In this document: one piece after another, positions 27,278 to 35,689 of the stretch
Numbering within the stretch: position 1 is the stretch's first letter
Layout of the letters: every line of letters starts with the position of its first letter
Source: Prevotella sp.
GTDB lineage: Bacteria; Bacteroidota; Bacteroidia; Bacteroidales; Bacteroidaceae
Direction: 5' to 3'
Length of the DNA stretch: 64,000 bases
Assembly (NCBI GenBank): GCA_022641735.1
Contig: JALCDQ010000006.1
Coordinates: 62,001 to 126,000 of the forward strand
Notes under the pieces: model-generated
Told to the model about the DNA's origin: nothing
Databases searched by the model: none
Seen by the model: the letters and a program-made list of their open reading frames with translations, nothing else
Position numbers and translations under genes: made by a program

Positions 27278-30200
27278 ATGAAACGAGCAGCACTTTCCCT
27301 ATTGTTGCTATTGATGGTGATAACCGTCAATGCCGACCCTATAACAAGACAGAATGCCCAGCAAATGGCAAAGTCTTTCTTTGCCCGGAAAGGCGTTTCC
27401 ATGCCTGCGAGTTCCCTTGCTGCGAAGGCTCCGAGGAAGGATGTGACGGTGAAAGATGCCGACTCCTATTATTATATCTTCAATGCTGGGGAGAATAAAG
27501 GCTTTGTTGTCGTTTCAGGAAGTGACCGGACGGAGCAAATATTAGGTTATACTGACTCCGGAAACTTCGATGCCGACAGCATTCCGGATAACATGAAGGC
27601 CTGGCTGCAAGGTTATGCTGACGAGATAAGATACGTGGAGAACAATCTTGCTGATGATGAGGCGGTAGCAGGTATACAAAAGGCGCGCCATGCCGTAGCG
27701 CCCTTATTGTCGACACTTTGGAATCAAGGCTCTCCCTATAATAATCTCTGTCCTATCTACAACAACAGCGACGGCACTTCCAGCGGCAAGAGGAGTTCTA
27801 CCGGATGCGTGGCTACTGCCCTCGCACAAGTGATTGGTTACTACAAATACCCTAATCAAACCGTCCTCGAAATCCCTTCTTACGCCTTCACAAGTGGTGG
27901 AAAATCCATCACGATGAGTGCTATTCCAGCAGGTACAGCGATAGATTGGGCGAACATGTCAGATACTTATTCCTCCAGTAATACCAGTGCTCAAAACAGC
28001 GCAGTGGCCAATCTGATGCTCCTTGTGGGTACTGGTTGCAAGATGGCTTATGGCTCTGCCTCTGGCTCTTGGATAGAGAAATACGGGCCAAAACTGCTTC
28101 GCGACTACCTCGGATATGATGATGCCGTACAGGCAGTATCACGCGATAAATACACTCTCGACGACTGGATAGACCTTATATATAATGAGGTGTCCAATGG
28201 AAGGCCAGTGGCTTATGAGGGATATTCATCTGCAGGCGGTCATGCCTTCGTTTTGGATGGCTATGACAGTGATGAGCTTTTCCACGTAAATTGGGGATGG
28301 GGAGGCATGGACAACGGTTATTTCCGCATCTCCGTGTTGCATCCAAGCTCCAATACGGGCATCGGAGCCAGCAACAGCAGTGATGGATATTCGATGGGAC
28401 AAGAGGCTGTTATCGGCGTAAAACTGCCTGATAATGTGGATGATGGCGTGGATGAAAGTCTGCAACTGTCGCATCGGAATATCTCCATATCGGGTACTTC
28501 GATAACCACTGATTATACAAATTGGAGTGGAGGCAACGGTTCTTTCTATATGGGAATCGGCGTTGTGGGGACAGATGGCAAAATCACCATGCTGAAAAGC
28601 AGTTCCTATGCCATGTCTTTATCCAATAACTACAGCTTTTCATTGACTTACAGCGTGTCGGGATTGAGCAATGGCACTTATAAAATAGTGCCTATCAGCC
28701 GGCAAAGCACCTCTACTATCTGGCATACTTCCCTCAATCCGGATATCGAATACATAAAGGCTGTGGTGAATAATGGCAGCGTCACGCTCACCTATTGCTA
28801 TAATGCCGACAGTAATCTGAAGATTTCTAACTGGAATTTCTTAGGAAATAAGGTCGCCAGTACTGAGCAAGAGGTGAAGGTAACCTTTACAAATACAGGA
28901 GGACCGAAGGAATTCAGCGGCACACTCTATTGCTTTGCAAGCACTACATCCACAAAAGGCAGTGCCACATGCAAGGCTGGCGTGACGGTAAGAGTCGATG
29001 GAAGCGATGACATCTCCTTCTTCTTTACCCCTTCAGCAGCAGGCACTTACAGCGTTTGGATTGCCTCTGATGCCTCTGGAAACAATGTCATCGGGCAAGG
29101 TACAGTAACGATAACGAGCACAAGCACGCAAGAACTGAACTTGAGCATTCCGAGCCTTGTCTTCGCAAATACGGTCAGCAGGGTGACTTATGGCAATTTC
29201 ATCAAGGCGACTATCAACTTCAAAAACAATGCCACAACGGCTTTCGACGGGAATATTCTCGTGAAACTCTATCGTGGAACGGTAGGAGCAAGCAAGTATG
29301 GACTTTATACCAGCAAGACCATCCATGTGAGTGTAGCGGCAGGAGAAACGACGCCTATCGTCTGCCAGTTTGATGACCTGACTCTAAACTGCAATTACGG
29401 CTTCATCTTCTTATATACAGGTTCAAGTACGGCATCCGTCACAGGCAGTAATGCTATCCAATATGCACACTTGACAACCTTGCGCCCGGGCGTCATTTCC
29501 TATTCTTCAATGGGTGCTTTGACGGCCACTGCGCCCTCTGCTACCTTCGTTGCTGGAGATGCAGCGGCATTGGATATGCGAGGAGTTACGACCATCACGA
29601 GCATCACTCCTTCTTCCAATCCTAATGCCATTTATGTGTTAGATGACAGCGTAAGCATTCCTAAAGGGCTGGAAGGCAAGAATGTGGTGCATGGATTGGA
29701 AGCTGAAAGCATCACGCTCACGGATGGTTATCCGGTCTACTTCCCCAGTACGTTCACGGCAAAGGATATTTCCTATAGCAAAAAACTCAACCAAGGAGAG
29801 CTGGGTGTTGACTGTTGGGAAACCTTGGCCTTGCCTTTCTCTCCGCTTCTGATAACAGCGGATGGCGTAAACGTCAATCTCAAGCAAAGCAACGACGACG
29901 CTAACAACCTGGCAGTGAAGGAATTCAGCTATCTCGACAGCAATAAGAAGGTACATTTTGACTATGTTTCCACCTTGAAAGCCAACATTCCTTATGTGAT
30001 GAAAGCTCAAGGGACAAGCCTTGCAGGAAAGACTCTTGTCTTCAAGACCAGTGGCGTTGAAATCACCAAATCAGTGAATGTGAAGATAGCAGCGATGACT
30101 TACGAATATAATTTCTATGGCTATACCTACGACCAAATGGAGCTGGGATTCTATCTGCTCAATGCTGCTGGCACTGCTTTCGATTATCATGCCGACAGTT

Positions 30201-30454
30201 ATCAGATGCCGCCTTTCCGTGCCTTCTTCACCACAACGCTTGGGGATGGCGTTCGTGCTGCCTCCATTCCTATAGAAGACGCTGCCACAGGCATCAAGGG
30301 CATTTCTGCCAACAATGATGCCGAGCACGTGAGCGTCTATAATCTGAGCGGAATAGAGATAGGCAAAGCCGACATTAAAGATGGTAAAATCCAAATGCAG
30401 GCCTTGCCGAAAGGGGTCTATATCATCAATGGGAAGAAGGTGACGAAATACTAA
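27278..30454 (+). CDS. C10 family peptidase (streptopain/interpain-like), secreted, multi-domain
   Basis: Signal peptide, Spi-like prodomain, STGCVATALAQVIGYYKYP (Cys) and GGHAFVLDGYDSDELFHVNWGWGG (His); C-terminal VYNLSGIEIG...LPKGVYIINGKKV resembles a sorting domain. Confidence 0.9.
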   Translation: MKRAALSLLLLLMVITVNADPITRQNAQQMAKSFFARKGVSMPASSLAAKAPRKDVTVKDADSYYYIFNAGENKGFVVVSGSDRTEQILGYTDSGNFDADSIPDNMKAWLQGYADEIRYVENNLADDEAVAGIQKARHAVAPLLSTLWNQGSPYNNLCPIYNNSDGTSSGKRSSTGCVATALAQVIGYYKYPNQTVLEIPSYAFTSGGKSITMSAIPAGTAIDWANMSDTYSSSNTSAQNSAVANLMLLVGTGCKMAYGSASGSWIEKYGPKLLRDYLGYDDAVQAVSRDKYTLDDWIDLIYNEVSNGRPVAYEGYSSAGGHAFVLDGYDSDELFHVNWGWGGMDNGYFRISVLHPSSNTGIGASNSSDGYSMGQEAVIGVKLPDNVDDGVDESLQLSHRNISISGTSITTDYTNWSGGNGSFYMGIGVVGTDGKITMLKSSSYAMSLSNNYSFSLTYSVSGLSNGTYKIVPISRQSTSTIWHTSLNPDIEYIKAVVNNGSVTLTYCYNADSNLKISNWNFLGNKVASTEQEVKVTFTNTGGPKEFSGTLYCFASTTSTKGSATCKAGVTVRVDGSDDISFFFTPSAAGTYSVWIASDASGNNVIGQGTVTITSTSTQELNLSIPSLVFANTVSRVTYGNFIKATINFKNNATTAFDGNILVKLYRGTVGASKYGLYTSKTIHVSVAAGETTPIVCQFDDLTLNCNYGFIFLYTGSSTASVTGSNAIQYAHLTTLRPGVISYSSMGALTATAPSATFVAGDAAALDMRGVTTITSITPSSNPNAIYVLDDSVSIPKGLEGKNVVHGLEAESITLTDGYPVYFPSTFTAKDISYSKKLNQGELGVDCWETLALPFSPLLITADGVNVNLKQSNDDANNLAVKEFSYLDSNKKVHFDYVSTLKANIPYVMKAQGTSLAGKTLVFKTSGVEITKSVNVKIAAMTYEYNFYGYTYDQMELGFYLLNAAGTAFDYHADSYQMPPFRAFFTTTLGDGVRAASIPIEDAATGIKGISANNDAEHVSVYNLSGIEIGKADIKDGKIQMQALPKGVYIINGKKVTKY

Positions 30455-32718
30455 TTCTTCACCTCGAGGGTATGGTCGCCGGCAGATAACCACACGCCGA
30501 CTTTGCCCTCTTTCCGTTCTGCTATCTGCTTCTCCTTCAAAGGCTTGCCGTCAACAGTTATCTTTTGGACGTTCGAAGATGGTATATAGGTGAGTGATTG
30601 ACTACCTTTTGGCACCCCAACAGTCATTGTCAAACCTGCATCTGATTTCTTGAAGCCCGCCTTCACCATGCCTTTGATGGTAGGAATCGTGAGGTCGACA
30701 TTCTTGAAGACCACATATTGAGGGTCGACAACAAACTTCCGATAGCCTGCCTCAATGGGCGCCACGCCCATCAAATTCTGCGCAATGACCGTCAGCGCAC
30801 CACCACTCCACGCATGATTGGAAGAACCGTTCTTGAAGTTTACATCCTCACCGGTCCAGTGTTCCCATAAGGTGGGATAGTTCTTGCTTTCCACCATCGC
30901 CTTCAAACGCTTCTGCGCACGCTCCATACCTTCGGCTCCCTTACCCATCTTGAAATAAGCCTCCAAGACATATTTCTCGATATAAGGACTGCAAAACACC
31001 TGACTCTTAAGCACCTTGGCGATAGCCTCATACTTGTCAGCATCGGCAATGCCCGCAACGACTGCCAACGCCTGAGCACGTTCATCTGTAGCCCCCATAT
31101 ATTCAGGATAACGATAGCAATAGCCATTCCAATAGTCGTTGAAGCCTTTCTTCACGCCCGCCATGATGCGGCGATAGTTGTCGGCATCATCCTTAAAGCC
31201 CAATAAATCCGCCATGTTGGCAGCAGAATGCAAAGCCATATAATGCCATGCTGAGAAGATAAGACGGATGTCCCTGTTCTCACCCCAGTCTCCCCATGGC
31301 CAGCCTGCTGTAGGGCGATTGCTCGTAAAACCGTTGGCATCCGTGCCATAAGTGGCAAGATAACGCTTCACAGCTGGATAGAGGTCTTTGATGGTGGCCT
31401 CATCAGCCGTATTCATATAGTAGTTCCAGAAGCCATAAGTGCTCACTGCTGCCAACATCTGCGAAGGCAACTCATTGTCGTGATTGCCCGGCACCGGTGC
31501 CATGATGACGCCATTAGGGTGTTGCCAATAGCAAAGCTCATACATGCCCTTGCGCATCAGCAAGGCTGCCGAAGGCGAATAGCTATAGAAAGCCTCGCCC
31601 GTAAGCGTCACCTCATCACCCCACCACTGCGCACGCTCACGCTCAGGACAATCGGTATAAGTGTCGCGCATATTCACATAGAGCGTGTTCAGCGCCTTTT
31701 GCCAAAAGAGATTCCAGAAATCGTTGTCGCTCTTGAAAGTACCTTCGGCATAAGTGTCATAGCCTGTCTGCCGATAGGAAAGTGAGTTGACGGTGATGCC
31801 TTTCGGCAGGAAGAGCAGGATTTGCTCGCCATTCATCCATCCTAACGACTCGTATTGCTGATTGCCCTTGCGGGTGATATATTGCGCCCGCACGTTCCAT
31901 GTGCCTGCAAAATGGCTGTGATTGGTCCAGATGTCGATGAGTTGGTTACCCTTCTCATCGGTGATGTCGAGGATAGGCGTTATCTGAAGGTTACCCGGCA
32001 ATCGGGCTATCAGCGTATCGCGCTTCATGCCTTTATGGATTTCATAAGCCACAGGCTTCACACCATAGTCTTTGAACATCGGTGTCGGACGCTTCATGAG
32101 TTCTCCCCAAGGAGCGGCGCCCCATGCGCCCATCTCCACGGAAGCCTCAAAGCCATATTTCGCTTTGACATCGGCATTCTGCCAATTCTGCATATCCTTA
32201 TTGGCATCGAAGAGCACATTCGACTCCGAAAGCCTGAAGTTGGGAATCCTTCCGCTTGCAATGCCATAAGCCGGATGCAAGCGAGAGAGCCACGAGGCAT
32301 TTGTATCGAAGGCATCATTGTCGGCATCGATGATGAGCCCTGCCTTGCCACTGCTGATATGCGAGAAACTCGACTTGCCGAAATACAGCACCAACACTGA
32401 CACCTTATTTCTGCCCTTGCTGAGCGCAGGCGCAAGGTCCACCTCATCATAATAGGTGGCCTGTGGTTTCGGGCCTCGCTTGAGTTCACCCTCAAAGACG
32501 ACGAGCTTGCCGTTTATCCACAACCAGTATTTAGAGTCGCAAGCGATGCGCGCCATCATCTTGGCGGGCTTCTTCGTCAGCACGATATCCTTCTGAAAGG
32601 CCGTCCAAGTGCTGGTATCGTTCACATTCTTGTCATTCACCGTAATCCACTTGGCGTCCGCAGCATTTACCACGCACGAGAAGCAAGAGAGCAATAAGGC
32701 TATAAAAATCTTTTTCAT
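30451..32718 (-). CDS. Family 78 glycoside hydrolase (alpha-L-rhamnosidase)
   Basis: YTDCPERERAQWWGDEVTLTGEAFYSY and (alpha/alpha)6-type catalytic region; signal peptide. Confidence 0.82.
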   Translation of the reverse strand: MKKIFIALLLSCFSCVVNAADAKWITVNDKNVNDTSTWTAFQKDIVLTKKPAKMMARIACDSKYWLWINGKLVVFEGELKRGPKPQATYYDEVDLAPALSKGRNKVSVLVLYFGKSSFSHISSGKAGLIIDADNDAFDTNASWLSRLHPAYGIASGRIPNFRLSESNVLFDANKDMQNWQNADVKAKYGFEASVEMGAWGAAPWGELMKRPTPMFKDYGVKPVAYEIHKGMKRDTLIARLPGNLQITPILDITDEKGNQLIDIWTNHSHFAGTWNVRAQYITRKGNQQYESLGWMNGEQILLFLPKGITVNSLSYRQTGYDTYAEGTFKSDNDFWNLFWQKALNTLYVNMRDTYTDCPERERAQWWGDEVTLTGEAFYSYSPSAALLMRKGMYELCYWQHPNGVIMAPVPGNHDNELPSQMLAAVSTYGFWNYYMNTADEATIKDLYPAVKRYLATYGTDANGFTSNRPTAGWPWGDWGENRDIRLIFSAWHYMALHSAANMADLLGFKDDADNYRRIMAGVKKGFNDYWNGYCYRYPEYMGATDERAQALAVVAGIADADKYEAIAKVLKSQVFCSPYIEKYVLEAYFKMGKGAEGMERAQKRLKAMVESKNYPTLWEHWTGEDVNFKNGSSNHAWSGGALTVIAQNLMGVAPIEAGYRKFVVDPQYVVFKNVDLTIPTIKGMVKAGFKKSDAGLTMTVGVPKGSQSLTYIPSSNVQKITVDGKPLKEKQIAERKEGKVGVWLSAGDHTLEVKN

Positions 32719-32749
32719 GATGTTCTATTAAGTGTTTGCTTTTCAAATG

Positions 32750-32757
32750 CAAAGATA
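32750..32757 (-). promoter_or_regulatory. -7 box TATCTTTG for the GH78 gene
   Basis: caaagata on +, 32 nt upstream of ATG 32718. Confidence 0.6.
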
Positions 32758-32789
32758 CAAAAAATAATTGGGATTACCAAATATTTCCG

Positions 32790-32797
32790 TATCTTTG
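32790..32797 (+). promoter_or_regulatory. -7 box TATCTTTG, divergent to the GH78 promoter
   Basis: TTTCCGTATCTTTGCAAAG, with a TTG about 20 nt upstream. Confidence 0.55.
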
Positions 32798-32842
32798 CAA
32801 AGAAATAAAAAGACAAATAAAATATTCAGAAAATAAGGTCGC

Positions 32843-33013
32843 ATGATTAAAAGACTCGCAAAATACATAGCATCCCTATTTCTCTTGTTTTGCTTCTTCT
32901 TTGGAATGCTTTTTAGCTTTGACTCTCCATCCCTCAAAGATAGAATCCTATGTCTTATCGGCAACTGCATTCTTTGGATTGGATTGCTTTATCTGATATG
33001 GAAGAAAAAATAA
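32843..33013 (+). CDS. Small membrane protein, 56 aa
   Basis: My translation: MIKRLAKYIASLFLLFCFFFGMLFSFDSPSLKDRILCLIGNCILWIGLLYLIWKKK; two hydrophobic segments, own promoter box. Not in the ORF track (below length cut-off). Confidence 0.55.
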   Translation: MIKRLAKYIASLFLLFCFFFGMLFSFDSPSLKDRILCLIGNCILWIGLLYLIWKKK

Positions 33014-33089
33014 AATGCCATATTCTTTTTCTTCGCAGTAATAAATTTTTGGGTTTTTATTTGGCAGTAATAAATAAAGTTACTATATT

Positions 33090-33107
33090 TGTACCAAATT
33101 TGGTACA
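33090..33107. promoter_or_regulatory. Perfect palindromic operator TGTACCAAATTTGGTACA overlapping the -7 box TATATTTG (33084-33091)
   Basis: 18-bp perfect inverted repeat just upstream of a toxin-antitoxin operon. Confidence 0.7.
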
Positions 33108-33131
33108 CATTTATAAAAGGAGATGAAGATT

Positions 33132-33392
33132 ATGGCAATAGTACAAGTGACCTCAAGAGATTTCAGAAGCAGACAGAAAGACCTGTTTGACTTGGCTGAT
33201 AAAGGTGAGAAAATCATCATCCGACGTGGCAAGAAGAAAGCATACACCCTTACCCCTGTGGAAGATGAGGACCTCTTCTTCACGCCCAAAATGCTGAAAA
33301 AGATAGACAAATCCCTCCAAGAAGCAAAGGATGGCAAGATAAAGACGTTTTCCTCAAAAGAGGAAGTGAATAAATATCTTGAAAATCTGTAA
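33132..33392 (+). CDS. Phd/YefM-like antitoxin
   Basis: MAIVQVTSRDFRSRQKDLFDLADKGEKIIIRRGKKKAYTLTPV; AGGAG spacing favours ATG 33132. Confidence 0.75.
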   Translation: MAIVQVTSRDFRSRQKDLFDLADKGEKIIIRRGKKKAYTLTPVEDEDLFFTPKMLKKIDKSLQEAKDGKIKTFSSKEEVNKYLENL

Positions 33393-33395
33393 TGT

Positions 33396-33668
33396 ATGTA
33401 CGAAATACAGTTTACCCCTATTGCAGAAGAAAGTCTAAAGAAATTCAAGAAAAATGAGCCTGCCGCCTTTAAAAAAGTGATAAAACTCATCGATGAACTC
33501 ATGGAACATCCCTACATCGGTACGGGGAAGCCAGAGCCATTAGGCAGCAACAGAAGCGGACAATGGTCAAGGCGAATAACCGAAAAACACAGATTAGTCT
33601 ATAAAATAGAGGATGACAGATTGATAGTGCTTATTCTCTCCATAGCAGGACACTATAACGACAAATAA
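33396..33668 (+). CDS. Txe/YoeB family toxin (mRNA interferase)
   Basis: LMEHPYIGTGKPEPLGSNRSGQWSRRITEKHRLVYKIEDD...GHY: YoeB signature. Confidence 0.92.
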   Translation: MYEIQFTPIAEESLKKFKKNEPAAFKKVIKLIDELMEHPYIGTGKPEPLGSNRSGQWSRRITEKHRLVYKIEDDRLIVLILSIAGHYNDK

Positions 33669-33789
33669 GAAAGACGGATAAAGTTTTTTACGACTAATAA
33701 ACCAAAATGCATAGTTTTATTTATCGCCAATAAATAAATCCACCTATTATATTATTGCTCATAAATAGGGAATATTCAAAAAAAAATCC

Positions 33790-33797
33790 GTATCTTT
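33790..33797 (+). promoter_or_regulatory. -7 box TATCTTTG upstream of the BASS-type transporter
   Basis: AATCCGTATCTTTGCAG, 28 nt before ATG 33826. Confidence 0.6.
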
Positions 33798-33825
33798 GCA
33801 GAAAGATTTTTTAAGTTGATTTCTC

Positions 33826-34794
33826 ATGAGCAGTTTCATTCGATTTCTTAAGAACTGGACACTTCCGGCAGCCATGGTCATGGGTACCCTGCTCTACCTC
33901 ATCTTCGCTTTCACGCCACCATTGGCTCCACTCGCCGACTTCTTTTCGCCCATCTGCGACCGCATATTGCCGCTCTTCATGTTCCTCATCCTCTTCGTCA
34001 CTTTCTGCAAAGTCGACTTCCGCAAGCTCATTCCCGTGAGATGGCATCTGTGGGTAGGCATCCAGCAAATCGTGTTCGTCTTTATCATCGTGGCACTCGT
34101 GCTTTGGTTTCATCTCAAGGGCGACGCCCTTATCCTTATGGAAGCCATCCTCACATGCATCATCGGACCTTGCGCCGCTGCTGCGCCCGTGGTGACCGCC
34201 AAGCTGGGAGGCAATCTTGAGGAGATGACCACTTACACCTTCCTCTCCAATTTTATCACCGCGCTGCTCATCCCCATCTGCTTCCCGATGATAGACAAGG
34301 CCGCCGACATCTCTTTTATGGCCGCTTTTCTGAAGATACTCTATGAGGTCTGCGTAGTGCTCATCCTGCCTATGCTGCTTGCCTTCATCGTCAAGCATAC
34401 GCTTCACCGCTTCCACCGTTGGATATGCAGCGTGAAAGACCTGTCATATTACCTCTGGGGCTGTTCGCTGATGATGGTCACAGGCACAACGGTGAAGAAT
34501 ATTGTGCATGCCGAAACCACTCCCATCTTTCTTTGTCTGATAGCCGCCTTAGGGCTCATTCTCTGTATCGTTCAGTTTGCCACCGGACGTTTCATCGGCC
34601 ATTATTTCGACTCGACTGTGGAGGCAGGACAGGCTTTAGGGCAGAAGAACACTGCTTTTGCAATATGGATTGCTTACACCTATCTCAATCCACTTTCCTC
34701 CGTAGGACCTGGTTGCTACATTCTTTGGCAGAACATCATCAACTCCGTCGAGATTTGGATTAACCGAAAGAAAGGACTGGAGAGGACAACGTGA
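33826..34794 (+). CDS. Bile acid:sodium symporter (BASS)-like transporter
   Basis: Polytopic; GPCAAAAPVVTAKLGGNLEEMTTYTFLSNF and GQALGQKNTAFAIWIAYTYLNP. Confidence 0.72.
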   Translation: MSSFIRFLKNWTLPAAMVMGTLLYLIFAFTPPLAPLADFFSPICDRILPLFMFLILFVTFCKVDFRKLIPVRWHLWVGIQQIVFVFIIVALVLWFHLKGDALILMEAILTCIIGPCAAAAPVVTAKLGGNLEEMTTYTFLSNFITALLIPICFPMIDKAADISFMAAFLKILYEVCVVLILPMLLAFIVKHTLHRFHRWICSVKDLSYYLWGCSLMMVTGTTVKNIVHAETTPIFLCLIAALGLILCIVQFATGRFIGHYFDSTVEAGQALGQKNTAFAIWIAYTYLNPLSSVGPGCYILWQNIINSVEIWINRKKGLERTT

Positions 34795-35095
34795 AAGCAT
34801 AAGCCTCGAAGCCTTAAGCCTCTTCCTAACCCTCTCCAAAAGGAGAGGAAACTTAAAAGCTGAGAACTCTGAGTCCGCCGAGAGCTCTGTCTTTCCTCAA
34901 AAACTCAAGAACCCAAAAACTTAGGAACTAGATAATATTTCTTTACAAAATTACTCGAATTGAGTTTTTCTCCGATTTTTGCGATTTTTATTTTTTCAAG
35001 AAAGTCGAATTTTCTCGTCAACTTTCCCACTTGTCAATTCATTAATTTCGATGCTCCGAAAAGTGCTGTTTTCTCTTCAAAATAAAAAAATAAAA

Positions 35096-35178
35096 AATAG
35101 AGATATTCTTTTATCGGGCAAAACATCATTGATTACGCATTGATTAACAGTTGATTAGCAAGCAAACAGTCATTAGGA
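35096..35178. repeat. 22-bp-period dyad array G, degenerate, about 4 units
   Basis: Starts 35096, 35118, 35140, 35162; GCAAAACATCATTGATTAC nearly equals array C unit GCAAAACATCATTGTTTAC. Confidence 0.55.
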
Positions 35179-35471
35179 AAAAAGTAAAAAATAAAAAATA
35201 AAAATAAAAATTTAGTACCTTGCACACCGACCCAATTTTTGTTAATTCTGTTAATAGATAAAGATTAATAGTAATAATATTATGATTATTATAATATAGT
35301 TATTATAATTATTATTAAGTAATTATAATATAATATATATAATAATATTATAGTTAATATATAAAGATATTTTACCAAAAATTCACTTTTCTGCTTGTCC
35401 GTCCAAAATTCTCTTTCGAGATTCTGCCAAATAGGGCATTTTTTTATTTTTTATTTTTTATTTTTTATTTT
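35178..35471. repeat. Extreme AT-rich segment: A-rich tract, TA-rich core, T-rich tandem tract
   Basis: AAAAAATAAAAAATAAAAATAAAAA (left), AATAATATTAT-type core, (TTTTTTA)n (right). Confidence 0.7.
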
Positions 35472-35654
35472 CTGGTAAAATCGTCCATGCTTTTAAGTTT
35501 GATTTTTATTTTACAAAACAATCGATAATCGTGAAACGAGGGAAATATAATTTCTTCCTATTTTGGAAGCATGGAAAAGAAATACTGCGCTTGCATCTGA
35601 CAAGCATCTCAACAAAAAGAATGGGTTTCTGCTTGTATTATCTTCGATTTTCTT

Positions 35655-35662
35655 TATCTTTG
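35655..35662 (+). promoter_or_regulatory. -7 box TATCTTTG upstream of the GH29
   Basis: TCTTTATCTTTGCATTATCATTAAAAA, 28 nt before ATG. Confidence 0.62.
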
Positions 35663-35689
35663 CATTATCATTAAAAAACACTTTATATC

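Noticed and set aside
31855-32400. 181-aa + strand ORF
   Set aside because: Antisense to GH78 coding sequence.
32743-32970. 75-aa minus ORF
   Set aside because: Overlaps divergent promoters and is antisense to the better-supported 56-aa + ORF.
35178-35471. AT-rich island as oriC
   Set aside because: No dnaA/dnaN neighbours and no cluster of TTATCCACA-type boxes seen.
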